From an uncultured Lachnospiraceae bacterium (lineage in GTDB: Bacteria; Bacillota; Clostridia; Lachnospirales; Lachnospiraceae), in assembly GCA_947053345.1 (NCBI GenBank), contig CAMRSM010000028.1, forward strand, positions 1 through 53,767: DNA of 53,767 nucleotides. Direction: 5' to 3'. Within the stretch, counting starts at the first letter, position 1. Each line of letters begins with the position of its first letter. This document shows positions 38,822-47,855 of the stretch, in pieces. Under the pieces are notes generated by a model. That model was not told the origin of the DNA. It did no database searches and worked only from the letters and a program-made list of their open reading frames with translations. The position numbers and the translations under genes are program-made.

Positions 38822-38872
38822 AAAAACACAGGATGGACTGGGTGGTATTGCCCGGAAGAGCCTGTGTTTTTT
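38822..38872 (+). terminator. Terminator after the hydrolase gene
   Basis: AAAAACACAGG (38822-38832) pairs with CCTGTGTTTTT, with a smaller CTGGG/CCCGG stem inside, and ends in a T run. It marks the end of the hflK transcript. The 130 bases between it and the gene hold nothing recognisable. Confidence 0.82.
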
Positions 38873-38970
38873 ATGTGTACTGCTGAGTACCGTTTTGATA
38901 AAAAGCATGCAGTGCGGCAAAATCGTGTGAATCTCATGCAAGCTTTCGTTTTATTTGTGCAAAATAACAG

Positions 38971-38999
38971 TTGCAATTCGAAAAAATATATGTTATAGT
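38971..38999 (+). promoter_or_regulatory. Promoter of clpB
   Basis: TTGCAA (38971-38976) and TATAGT (38994-38999), spacing 17 bp. The transcript would carry the whole 104-bp repeat array as leader. No CIRCE or CtsR-type operator is evident near it. Confidence 0.75.
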
Positions 39000-39026
39000 A
39001 GATATAGAACAAGTGATGCAAAGAAG

Positions 39027-39400
39027 ACGGAAAGTGTTTTCACGGTGGGCAGTGCTGGGAGGGGAGCATACGGAACTAAAAAACAGTATGGGACCGTACA
39101 GTGCCGGAAGGAGTTTCCGGGAGAGGAGCGTACGGAAAGTGCTTTCACGGTGGGCAGCGCTGGGAGGGGGCATACGGAACTAAAAAACAGTAAGGGATCG
39201 TACAGTGCCAGAAGGAATTTCCGGGAGAGGAGCGTACGGAAAGTGCTTCCCCGGAGATGGCGCTGGGAGGGGAGCATACGGAACTAAAAAACAGTATGGG
39301 ATCGTACAGTGCCGGAAGCAGTTTCCGGGAGAGGAGCGTACGGAAAGTGCTTCCCCGTAGATGGCACTGGGAGGGAGCATACGGAACTAAATATAGGAGG
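39027..39400 (+). repeat. 104-bp tandem repeat array in the clpB leader
   Basis: Unit boundaries taken at GGAACTAAA: 39072, 39176, 39280 and 39383, periods 104, 104 and 103. A half unit starts near 39027. Each unit contains the nested hairpin CCGTAC or TCGTAC with GTACGG, enclosing CCGGAA/TTCCGG. The last unit turns into GGAACTAAATATAGGAGG (39383-39400), the clpB ribosome binding site, which differs at one base from that of hflC. Confidence 0.95.
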
Positions 39401-39408
39401 TGTTGCAT

Positions 39409-42009
39409 ATGAACATTAATAAATTTACCCAAAAATCCATGCAGGCGGTTCAGGACTGCGAGAAACTTGCCTACGATTACGGGCATCAGGAGATTGCACA
39501 GGAACATCTGCTCTCCTGTCTGCTTGGCGATGCGGATGGCTTGATTCCGAAGCTGTTTGCGAAGATGGAGATTGACGTGGATGTTTTTCTGGCGCAGGTC
39601 ACGGGGCTGTTGAAAAAGCGCCCGATCGTACAGGGAGGGCAGGTCTATATCAGCAGTGACCTCAACAAGGTGCTGATCTACGCTGAGAACGAAGCCAAAG
39701 CGATGGGAGACGAGTATGTTTCAGTTGAGCACATTTTCCTGAGCCTGTTAAAAAACCAGAGCCGGGAAGTGAAAGAACTGTTTAAGGATTTCCGCATTGA
39801 CCGCGAGCGCTTTCTTGCAGCACTTGCCACCGTGCGCGGCAACCAGAAGGTCGTGAGCGATAATCCGGAGGCGACCTACGACACCCTCGAAAAATACGCG
39901 GCGGATCTTGTGGAGCGTGCGCGGGCACAAAAGCTCGACCCGGTCATCGGCAGGGACCAGGAAATCCGCAATGTCATCCGTATATTATCAAGAAAAACGA
40001 AGAACAACCCGGTGCTCATCGGCGAGCCGGGTGTCGGCAAGACCGCCGTCGTCGAGGGACTGGCACAGCGCATCGTGCGGGGCGATGTCCCGGATGCGCT
40101 CAAAGAAAAGAAGTTGTACGCGCTTGACATGGGTGCGCTGGTTGCGGGCGCAAAGTACCGCGGCGAGTTTGAGGAGCGCTTAAAGGCGGTGCTTGAGGAA
40201 GTCAAGAACAGCGACGGGCAGATTATCCTCTTTATCGACGAGCTGCACACAATCGTGGGCGCGGGCAAGACGGAGGGCGCGATGGATGCGGGCAATATGC
40301 TAAAGCCGATGCTCGCGCGCGGCGAACTGCACTGCATCGGTGCGACCACCTTAAATGAATACCGTATGTATATCGAGAAAGATGCGGCGCTCGAACGCCG
40401 TTTCCAGCCGGTGATGGTTGATGAGCCGACGGTGGAGGACACCATCTCGATCCTGCGCGGGTTAAAGGAACGCTACGAAGTATTCCACGGCGTAAAGATC
40501 AACGACAGCGCGCTGGTCTCCGCGGCGGCGCTCTCAAACCGTTATATCAGCGACCGCTTTCTGCCGGACAAGGCAATTGACCTTGTGGATGAGGCATGTG
40601 CACTCATCAAGACGGAGCTTGACTCGATGCCGACGGAGCTCGACGATACCAGACGGCGCATCATGCAGATGGAGATTGAGGAGGCGGCGCTGAAGAAGGA
40701 GGATGACCGCTTAAGCCGGGAGCGTCTGGATGCACTGATGAAGGAACTTGCCGAACTGCGCGAAGAATTTGCGAACCAAAAAGCGAGATGGGACAATGAA
40801 AAAGCTTCCGTCGAGAAGGTGCGCGTCCTGCGTGAGGAGTTGGAAACCGTAGGAAACGAGATCCAGATCGCGGAGCGCGAATATGACCTGAATAAGGCGG
40901 CAGAATTAAAATACGGCAGGCTTCCCGCAATCAAAAAGCAGCTTGAGGAGGAGGAAGACCGCGTAAAGATGGAAGGCCATACGCTCGTGCACGAGAGTGT
41001 ATCCGAGGAGGAGATCGCCCGCATTGTCTCGCGCTGGACGGGAATCCCGGTGGCGAAACTGACCGAGAGCGAGCGCAACAAAACCCTGCATCTTGACGAG
41101 GAACTCCACCGGCGTGTGATCGGCCAGGAGGACGGGGTCAGCCGCGTGGCGGACGCGATCCTGCGCTCGAAGGCGGGAATCAAGGATCCGGGCAAACCGA
41201 TCGGATCCTTCCTGTTCTTAGGGCCGACCGGTGTCGGCAAGACGGAGCTTGCCAAAGCGCTTGCTGCCGCCCTGTTTGACAATGAGGCGAACATGGTGCG
41301 CATTGACATGAGCGAATACATGGAGAAATACTCGGTATCCCGCCTGATCGGGGCACCGCCAGGATATGTCGGCTACGAGGAGGGCGGACAGCTCACGGAG
41401 GCAGTGCGCCGAAAGCCTTATTCCGTCGTGCTGTTCGACGAGATCGAGAAAGCGCATCCGGATGTGTTCAACGTGCTGCTACAGGTGCTTGACGACGGCA
41501 GGATCACGGATTCCCAGGGGCGCACGGTCGACTTCAAAAATACGATCCTGATCATGACATCCAACATCGGTTCCTCGTACTTGTTAGAAGGCATCACGCC
41601 GGAGGGAGAGATTTCTAAGGTGTGTGAGAAGGCGGTGATGGAGGAACTGCGGGCACATTTCCGCCCGGAATTCTTAAACCGCCTGGACGAGACGATTCTT
41701 TTTAAGCCGCTGACCAGTGAAAATATCGGGAATATCCTTGACCTGATGATGCAGGAATTAAACGGCAGGCTTACCGACCGGGAAATCTCGGTGGAACTGA
41801 CGGAGGCAGCAAAGGGGCTTATCATTAAGAATGCTTACGATCCGGTGTACGGGGCGCGCCCGCTGCGCCGTTACCTGCAGAAGAATGTGGAGACGCTTTC
41901 CGCAAGGCTGATCCTTTCGGACAGGGTAAGAAGCCGTGATACGATCGTCATCGACGCGGCAGACGGTGCGCTGTCCGCGGATGTGCGGGTAGATGCAGAA
42001 GCTGTATGA
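39409..42009 (+). CDS. clpB: ClpB chaperone (AAA+ disaggregase)
   Basis: 866 residues, the normal ClpB length. Clp N-domain ([15 protein letters not shown]), first AAA+ with [15 protein letters not shown] and [10 protein letters not shown], the coiled-coil middle domain (about 410-525) that distinguishes ClpB from ClpA/ClpC, and second AAA+ with [14 protein letters not shown] and [11 protein letters not shown]. It has no ClpP-binding loop that I can see. It resolubilises aggregates with DnaK. ATG 39409 is 8 bp after GGAGG. The long repeat leader is unusual. Confidence 0.98.
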   Translation: MNINKFTQKSMQAVQDCEKLAYDYGHQEIAQEHLLSCLLGDADGLIPKLFAKMEIDVDVFLAQVTGLLKKRPIVQGGQVYISSDLNKVLIYAENEAKAMGDEYVSVEHIFLSLLKNQSREVKELFKDFRIDRERFLAALATVRGNQKVVSDNPEATYDTLEKYAADLVERARAQKLDPVIGRDQEIRNVIRILSRKTKNNPVLIGEPGVGKTAVVEGLAQRIVRGDVPDALKEKKLYALDMGALVAGAKYRGEFEERLKAVLEEVKNSDGQIILFIDELHTIVGAGKTEGAMDAGNMLKPMLARGELHCIGATTLNEYRMYIEKDAALERRFQPVMVDEPTVEDTISILRGLKERYEVFHGVKINDSALVSAAALSNRYISDRFLPDKAIDLVDEACALIKTELDSMPTELDDTRRRIMQMEIEEAALKKEDDRLSRERLDALMKELAELREEFANQKARWDNEKASVEKVRVLREELETVGNEIQIAEREYDLNKAAELKYGRLPAIKKQLEEEEDRVKMEGHTLVHESVSEEEIARIVSRWTGIPVAKLTESERNKTLHLDEELHRRVIGQEDGVSRVADAILRSKAGIKDPGKPIGSFLFLGPTGVGKTELAKALAAALFDNEANMVRIDMSEYMEKYSVSRLIGAPPGYVGYEEGGQLTEAVRRKPYSVVLFDEIEKAHPDVFNVLLQVLDDGRITDSQGRTVDFKNTILIMTSNIGSSYLLEGITPEGEISKVCEKAVMEELRAHFRPEFLNRLDETILFKPLTSENIGNILDLMMQELNGRLTDREISVELTEAAKGLIIKNAYDPVYGARPLRRYLQKNVETLSARLILSDRVRSRDTIVIDAADGALSADVRVDAEAV

Positions 42010-42019
42010 GGTGGCAGAT

Positions 42020-42473
42020 ATGGCGGAAATAGCGATTGCCGGAACCTTTCACTTTCCGGACCGGTTTGATATTTTTTCCGAGAAGACACAGGGGGAAATC
42101 GAAGTTTTTGTGGGAGAAATGGCAAAATGGCAGCCGGATGCGGTTGCCATTGAGCTGCCGGCGCGGGAGCAGGAAAAGCTTGATACATTTTACCGGGATT
42201 TTTTTGCGGGGGATACAGCAGTACCTCGCACTTGACCATGCAATGTATCTGAGCATGAACGCAGTGAACAAGGGGGATTATGAGGGGGCGAGATTGACGG
42301 CACAATGGTACGAGAGAAACCTGAAGATTTTTTCTAACCTGCAAAATTTGTGTGCGGACAAAGCCCGTGTCCTTGTACTGACCGGGAGCAGCCACGCCGC
42401 GATATTAAAAGAGCTTGTGCGTGGCTGTCCGGGGATGGAACTTGCGGGCTGCCCGGGTCTTGCAGACGCTTAG
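42020..42473 (+). pseudogene. DUF5694-like gene, frameshifted and internally deleted
   Basis: The first part reads MAEIAIAGTFHFPDRFD with DAVAIELPAREQEKL and then stops at 42235. In another frame, from about 42190, the text continues as DHAMYLSMNAVNKGDYEGA and ends RVLVLTGSSHAAILKELV at 42473. Both parts fit one DUF5694-type protein, which usually has about 250 residues; here the span codes for about 150. A frameshift plus loss of the middle section is the simplest reading. It starts 11 bp after clpB. Confidence 0.72.
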
Positions 42474-42477
42474 CAGT

Positions 42478-42510
42478 AAGAAAAAGGGAGCGCGGCAATG
42501 TTACCGCGCG
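42478..42510 (-). terminator. Terminator overlapping the stop of the 62-residue gene
   Basis: On the minus strand, GCGCGG / CCGCGC encloses the TAA stop and is followed by TCCCTTTTTCTT. The last codons of the gene form the 5' arm of the hairpin. Confidence 0.75.
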
Positions 42511-42689
42511 GATTCCTGAAACATATTCTCGACATACCGCCTCATTTCATTTTTTGAAGTAATATGCCTTGCGCCCTCCACGATGGAGTCCCTCTTTTCC
42601 TGCGGCAGTCCGGCGAACTGCGTCATAAGATCGGAATGTTTCGCCAGCTCAAACGCGAACCCGACCGGAAGCTCGACATTTTCAACCAT
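42501..42689 (-). CDS. Small conserved-looking protein of unknown function
   Basis: 62 residues, MVENVELPVGFAFELAKHSD at the N-terminus and a helical, charged C-terminus (GARHITSKNEMRRYVENM). GTGAGG precedes the ATG and a terminator overlaps the stop, both supporting a real gene. I recall similar small proteins in Lachnospiraceae but cannot give a function. No signal or membrane segment. Confidence 0.72.
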   Translation of the reverse strand: MVENVELPVGFAFELAKHSDLMTQFAGLPQEKRDSIVEGARHITSKNEMRRYVENMFQESAR

Positions 42690-42864
42690 AGATACCTCAC
42701 TTTCTTTACGGATGCTGTAATCTGCACATTGGAAGCCTTAACTGCGGGTGGAAGATTCCGCCGGTGCGGCAGCTTCCAATATGCCCGATGTTTTTGGAAA
42801 GTCAGGACGCATTGGATGGCTGTCGGCCGGAAAGAAAACGCCGTTTCCGAAAAACCCGCAGCAT

Positions 42865-42914
42865 AAAAAGCCTGCCGGGATATCCGTTAGCGTACCGATA
42901 TCCGGGCAGGCTTT
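42865..42914 (-). terminator. Terminator of the EAL protein gene
   Basis: AAAGCCTGCC-type arms with inner GATATC/GATATC pairing; TTTTTAT follows on the minus strand. It lies about 40 bases after the stop. Confidence 0.85.
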
Positions 42915-42955
42915 AGTATGTACAAAAAGCAGATATCTTATGCTTTGTCAGTACC

Positions 42956-44887
42956 TTACCCTACATTCCGGGCGGCAAGAATAAAAGCTACAAAATGATC
43001 GCGCGAGATTGGCTTTGAGAAAAAATACCCTTGGATAAAATCGCAGTCCAAGCGGGAAAATGCCTCCACCATCTCGGTCGTCTCGATTCCTTCGACAACA
43101 ATCTCCATTTCCATGTCCTTGAGCATTTTCACTGTATTCTGGAGGAAAAGCCACATCTTCGGGTTGCTCTGCTCGTCCACAAGGGATTTATCGAGCTTCA
43201 CAAGCTTGAGCGGAAGGGAGATCAGGCGCTTCATATTGGAGTAGCCGGTTCCGTAATCATCCAGCGAGAACGAGAAGCCTGCGGCAGAGAGCTTGGTCAG
43301 GTTGTCCGCCATCGCTTTCTGGCTGTAGGAAATGGCAGTCTCGGTGATCTCGAGATTGATATGGTCGGGATTCACCTGATATTTTTGTATCGTGGCAAGG
43401 ATTTTATCCGCAAGATCGGCGCGCATGCACTGTGCCACGGAGAGATTGACCTCAATATAATCGAGCCCAAGCTGCCGGTATTCGTCGCTTGCGATAAAGC
43501 GGCAGACCTTGTCAAAGACCAGTTCCCCGATCTTGTGGATGGAACCGTTTTTCTCGGCAGCGATAATGATGAGCTCCGGCGAGATAAAGCCATGGGTTTC
43601 GTCAAACAGACGCAGAAGGGCTTCGGCGGAAGCAAACTTTTTTTGCCGGACAGAGTAGATCGGTTGGTAATAGATCTCGAATTTGTCGTTGTCGATCGCG
43701 TTGGCAATGATGGAATCTATATTGGCCTGGATGTCGGATTCGTCCGGGTTGTACGTGGCGGAAGCCGGAAGGTAATGGTCCGTGCAGTGGAATTTTTCGT
43801 GGAAATTATTTCCGAAAGACATAAGGGACGCAAAGCTTTCGATTTCTTCTGGGCATCTGGCAAGGATGACACAAGGAACCAAACTGATGTCGATGCTCTT
43901 GAAATGGAGCCTTTTGGAGAAGGTATCAAGTACCTCCTGCGCCGCGGTCTCGGCGGACAGCCGGTCCTTCTCGGAAAATACCATCCGGAAACGGCCGCGG
44001 TCAAGATAATACAGCACGGCATGGCGGCAGAGCTTTTTGTTGATTTCGCGAAGTTTCCCGGCAATCACCAAAAGCATAGTTTCCGTTGTCTCGTAGCCGA
44101 GCATTGTCCGCACGGTCAGGTAATTGCCGATATTGAACATCACGACATGGACATGCTTGCCGTTGATGAACGCACGTTTCATATTATATCCGTAAGCGCT
44201 GTGTTTGTAGAGGCCGGTAAAAGTATCAATATAATCTTCCGGGCGCTGTACACCGATGCTTACGATAAAGAGTGACAGCGCTATGGCGAAGCATTCCACT
44301 AACTGTACCGGCCAGACCAGATGGAGGATGATCGCGAACAGGCACAATACCGCCATAGAACAAAGCGACGCAACCCTGCGCAGCCGCAGCTGTTTCCGGT
44401 AGTAGATGATATAGCAGAAATCCGTTAGGATATAGCATGCAGCCGTTGCATAAAGAACAGGGAAAAGCGCTTCGTGCCGGTATCCTTCTTTTACGGAAAA
44501 AATGAGATGGGTCAGCGGATTGGTTATCAGGAGCAGGAAGGAAAGTGCGTACGGAGCCCACAGTATAAAATGGAGGAAACGGTTTTTGCGCACTTTATGC
44601 CAGGTATCCGTGAGGCTGACGACGAAAACGATATGCAGTGGGGATTGTGCGTTATGAACCAGAAGATAGCCCGTATGTGCAAGATATAGTACCGGTTCGT
44701 TCCGGGTTCCCGAAAGATCAAGCAGCGCAGCAAGAATGTCAAAATGGGAGGAAAAAATCGCGCAGACGACGGACGCAAGAAACACTCGGTCCGTCAGGCT
44801 CTTTGTCATCTTGCGGAAAATCGTTGAGAAAAGCAGCAGATACAATAAAAGTATTGCTGCGACATCAAAAGAAATATTTCTTCCCAT
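42956..44887 (-). CDS. Membrane cyclic-di-GMP phosphodiesterase (degenerate GGDEF plus EAL)
   Basis: 643 residues. Seven or so membrane helices in the first 215 residues form a sensor-like module. A GGDEF-fold domain follows, but the signature is replaced by LDRGRFRMVF, so it should not make c-di-GMP. The EAL domain keeps the catalytic set: AEALLRLF, NLEITET, LDDYGTGYSN, KLDKSLV, VEGIET and QGYFFSKP. It should hydrolyse c-di-GMP in response to an unknown signal, linking to adhesion or motility. ATG 44887 follows AAAGG. It has a terminator of its own. Confidence 0.92.
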   Translation of the reverse strand: MGRNISFDVAAILLLYLLLFSTIFRKMTKSLTDRVFLASVVCAIFSSHFDILAALLDLSGTRNEPVLYLAHTGYLLVHNAQSPLHIVFVVSLTDTWHKVRKNRFLHFILWAPYALSFLLLITNPLTHLIFSVKEGYRHEALFPVLYATAACYILTDFCYIIYYRKQLRLRRVASLCSMAVLCLFAIILHLVWPVQLVECFAIALSLFIVSIGVQRPEDYIDTFTGLYKHSAYGYNMKRAFINGKHVHVVMFNIGNYLTVRTMLGYETTETMLLVIAGKLREINKKLCRHAVLYYLDRGRFRMVFSEKDRLSAETAAQEVLDTFSKRLHFKSIDISLVPCVILARCPEEIESFASLMSFGNNFHEKFHCTDHYLPASATYNPDESDIQANIDSIIANAIDNDKFEIYYQPIYSVRQKKFASAEALLRLFDETHGFISPELIIIAAEKNGSIHKIGELVFDKVCRFIASDEYRQLGLDYIEVNLSVAQCMRADLADKILATIQKYQVNPDHINLEITETAISYSQKAMADNLTKLSAAGFSFSLDDYGTGYSNMKRLISLPLKLVKLDKSLVDEQSNPKMWLFLQNTVKMLKDMEMEIVVEGIETTEMVEAFSRLDCDFIQGYFFSKPISRDHFVAFILAARNVG

Positions 44888-45059
44888 GATAGCTCTACCT
44901 TTCCTGTAATGATATGCCGCACGGCGTGCAGCGGGCGCACCCGCCCGGCAAGGCAGCCACCCATCTGCCATATATCCATATTGTAGCAAATCTGCCTGTG
45001 GATGTCAATGTCGGAAAAGGTTACTATCCGTGCCGGGGAGAGATTGCGGAAGGCAGCGT

Positions 45060-45938
45060 TTATCGCATCCCTTTATTGCGCGTGCGGTACAGCTCCTTAA
45101 ATTCGCTCGGCGTGCACTTTTTGAAAGCCTTGAACACGCGGTTGAAGGTGGAAATGCTGGAAAAACCGGATTGCAGTGCAATTTCCGTGATCGGCAGGGA
45201 GGGGTCGAGCAGGAGGTTTTCCGCCGCCTTGATCCGCCTAAGGTTCAGGTAGTCGTAAAACGAAGTGTCCGTGAACTGCTTGAACAGCCTCGAAAAATGG
45301 AATTTCGAGAAGCCGGCGATGTCCGCCACGGTCTCAAGGGAAATATCTTCCGTATAGTTATTGTCAATAAACTCAAAAATCTTGTTGAATTTTTCGATAT
45401 ATTCCTTCTGTTTGTTGGTGCGCACGTCCGGGAAAAGGCCGCCCGAATCAAAATGGTTGCGCCCGATCAGCACGAACATCTGGATGATCATGGAGTAGAT
45501 GGTTGCTTCCCAAAGGGTATTGCTCTCGCGGTATTCGTCTGCGATCTTCTTGAGCAGTTCCCTTTCTTCCTCGTAGATGTCCGGACAGAGTTCCCTGGTG
45601 ATCAGGCGCGGCTGTGTGATGACAGGGAGGATGCTGGAAAACCCCTTGAGGTTGCTCACCAGTGTGAAATCAAAAAGGAAGATGATGCGCGTCCCGGTCG
45701 GCGGCGCGTAGAGCTCATGCAGCTCGCCCGGCGGGATGATGAGGATATCGCCTTCTTTCAGGGAATACTGTGTCTTATTCATTGTTACGGAGTAGGTGTT
45801 CTCCAGCGGCATGATGATTTCCGTAGCCGAATGCCAGTGGATCGGATAATCCTCATACTCGCGGTTGATATGCAGGCGGATGGAAGAGTTGTTGGTGAAA
45901 TTGACCTTCTCAAAAACGCCGTTTAATTCGGGTTGCAT
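45060..45938 (-). CDS. AraC family transcriptional regulator with cupin sensor
   Basis: 292 residues. The N-terminal cupin domain has HWHSATEIIMPLE and GDILIIPPGELHELYAP. The C-terminal double helix-turn-helix has DISLETVADIAGFSKFHFSRLFKQ and LPITEIALQSGFSSISTFNRVFKAF. Such regulators usually control sugar-use genes. The ATG at 45938 follows AAAGGAGC; a longer reading to 46181 has no family sequence. It is divergent from the nucleobase permease across 540 bp, so its target may be elsewhere. Confidence 0.93.
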   Translation of the reverse strand: MQPELNGVFEKVNFTNNSSIRLHINREYEDYPIHWHSATEIIMPLENTYSVTMNKTQYSLKEGDILIIPPGELHELYAPPTGTRIIFLFDFTLVSNLKGFSSILPVITQPRLITRELCPDIYEEERELLKKIADEYRESNTLWEATIYSMIIQMFVLIGRNHFDSGGLFPDVRTNKQKEYIEKFNKIFEFIDNNYTEDISLETVADIAGFSKFHFSRLFKQFTDTSFYDYLNLRRIKAAENLLLDPSLPITEIALQSGFSSISTFNRVFKAFKKCTPSEFKELYRTRNKGMR

Positions 45939-46481
45939 GGTTTTCTCGCTCCTTTCGGGAAAATGAGATGATGAGGCAAATATTGCGGCAGGAAATAAAA
46001 CGCAATAATTGTAAAAAAATACAAAAAAATGCTCTTTCTTGCAAAAATCGTCGGAAATTTTAATCTTGATGTCCGTATTGTAATATAAAATTAGAAAAAA
46101 GTAAAGAGTTACGGAAAAGAAAAACAAAAATGCGGCAATAAGCTGCGCAATATTTGATAGACAAAAAAGAGGAAATAGCAAGAAATAAGCGGTTTGGAAG
46201 CAGGGTGCAGGAGGATTTTAAGAGCTCTGGGTTCCCGTAAAATCCGGTGGGGATGGCCTTGGGAAATGTGGTTCGGATTTTTACAAGAAAAAGGTTTACA
46301 AACCCCTGCCTTATGTGTTACCATTTGAAACGGGAAAAGTAGTTTGGCCAAAGACGGCGGAAACTATTTTTTTCTATGTATAAGGGAAACGGGATGTTTT
46401 AACGGGAGCCCGCGCCCGCGCGCTGTTTGGCGCAGGGAACCCGGACATTCGAGGAAAACGGCGCAGAAAAGAGGGGTTTTT
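45939..46481. other. Divergent gap with possible attenuator before the nucleobase permease
   Basis: An inverted repeat GGATTTTA (46213-46220) / TAAAATCC (46238-46245) lies upstream of a -35-like TTTACA (46295-46300). A terminator-like hairpin AGTAGTTT (46338-46345) / AAACTATT followed by a run of seven T ends near 46373, about 110 bp before the permease. That is the position of an attenuator. I do not see a purine riboswitch core or a clear PyrR-binding sequence. Confidence 0.5.
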
Positions 46482-47843
46482 ATGAAAATGATCTATCAGG
46501 TGGAAGACCGCCCGAAATTTGGGGCGATGGTCGTGTTTGCGGTTCAGCAGCTCCTGGCGATCATGGCGGCGACATTGGTCGTGCCGATGATCGTAGGCAA
46601 CGGCATGAGCTCGGCAGCAGCGCTGTTTGGCGCGGGTGTGGGCACGCTTGTCTACATATTGTTTACAAAGAAAAAGAGCCCGGTGTTTTTAGGCTCTTCC
46701 TTTGCGTTCATCGGGTCGATGAGCGCGGCGTTCTCCGGCGCGGTGTCGGTGAGTGCGGGTTATCTCGGCTTGATTCTCGGCGCAGTCTTTGCCGGGCTTG
46801 TGTATGTCGGGATTGCGGTGGTCGTGAAATTTGTCGGCGTGGAATGGATCAATAAGCTGATGCCGGTCGTGGTCATCGGCCCCACCGTTGCCATCATCGG
46901 GCTCTCCCTCGCCGGCAACGCGGTCAGTGACCTGACGAGCGGCGGTGTAAAGGTGGATAACGCGTCGGTGGCGGATCCTGTCGTCGCGCTGTTGTGCGGG
47001 CTGGTGACACTTGCAGTGACAATGTTGTGCTCTTCGTACGGGAAGCGGACGGCGAGGCTGATTCCGTTCATTCTCGGAATTTTGGCAGGCTATGCCGTAT
47101 CGCTCGTGCTGACCGTGATTGGAAATGCCGCGGATTTGGACATGCTCAAGGTGTTAAGTTTTGCCCCTTTTAAGGCATTGACCGAGGGCGGTGTCGGGTT
47201 AAAGACATTTTTCTCCGTGCCGGATTTTACGTTCTTTACGGCGAAGGACGGCTTTGGTGACCTGAATGCCTCCTACGCCGCGTCGGTTGCCGTATCCTAT
47301 ATCCCGGTGGCATTTGTTGTATTCGCGGAGCATATCGCGGACCATAAAAATATTTCTTCGATCATAGAGCGTGACCTGTTGAAAGAGCCGGGGCTTGACA
47401 AGACATTGCTCGGCGACGGCGTAGGGTCGATGGTTGGCGCATTGTTCGGCGGATGCCCGAATACGACTTACGGGGAGTCGGTCGCCTGTGTTGCGATTAC
47501 GGGGAACGCTTCAATTTACACAATCATGAGTGCCGCCATCGGGGCAATCCTGATCTCCTTCCTCTCGCCGTTCATCGCGTTTGTAAACTCCATCCCGCCA
47601 TGCATCATGGGCGGTGTCTGCATTGCGCTGTACGGTTTTATCGCGGTATCGGGCTTGAAGATGATCCAGCAGGTGAACCTGAATAAAAATAAGAATCTCT
47701 TTGTTGTTTCCGTGATTTTGATCGCGGGGATCGGAGGTCTGACGCTGACATTCGGAAAGGTGAAGATCACATCCATCGCGGCGGCGCTGATCCTGGGGAT
47801 CCTGGCGAACCTGATGTTAAAAGATGCACCGGATGAAGCGTGA
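46482..47843 (+). CDS. Nucleobase permease, NCS2/UraA family (probable uracil permease)
   Basis: 453 residues, 12-14 membrane segments. Family features: LAIMAATLVVPMIVG near the start, LGSSFAFIG, the substrate-site AEHIADHKN segment and NTTYGESVACVAITG. These match uracil-type NCS2 proteins better than xanthine types. ATG 46482 follows GAGGGG; a longer in-frame reading crosses the leader hairpin and is rejected. The next gene starts 12 bp later. Confidence 0.92.
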   Translation: MKMIYQVEDRPKFGAMVVFAVQQLLAIMAATLVVPMIVGNGMSSAAALFGAGVGTLVYILFTKKKSPVFLGSSFAFIGSMSAAFSGAVSVSAGYLGLILGAVFAGLVYVGIAVVVKFVGVEWINKLMPVVVIGPTVAIIGLSLAGNAVSDLTSGGVKVDNASVADPVVALLCGLVTLAVTMLCSSYGKRTARLIPFILGILAGYAVSLVLTVIGNAADLDMLKVLSFAPFKALTEGGVGLKTFFSVPDFTFFTAKDGFGDLNASYAASVAVSYIPVAFVVFAEHIADHKNISSIIERDLLKEPGLDKTLLGDGVGSMVGALFGGCPNTTYGESVACVAITGNASIYTIMSAAIGAILISFLSPFIAFVNSIPPCIMGGVCIALYGFIAVSGLKMIQQVNLNKNKNLFVVSVILIAGIGGLTLTFGKVKITSIAAALILGILANLMLKDAPDEA

Positions 47844-47855
47844 GAGGGGGATAAG

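Noticed and set aside
38955-39399. Short reading frames within the clpB leader on both strands
   Set aside because: They simply translate the 104-bp tandem repeats and have no ribosome binding sites.
43031-44275. A 414-codon frame opposite the EAL gene
   Set aside because: Antisense shadow of a clear EAL domain; its length follows from high GC codon usage.
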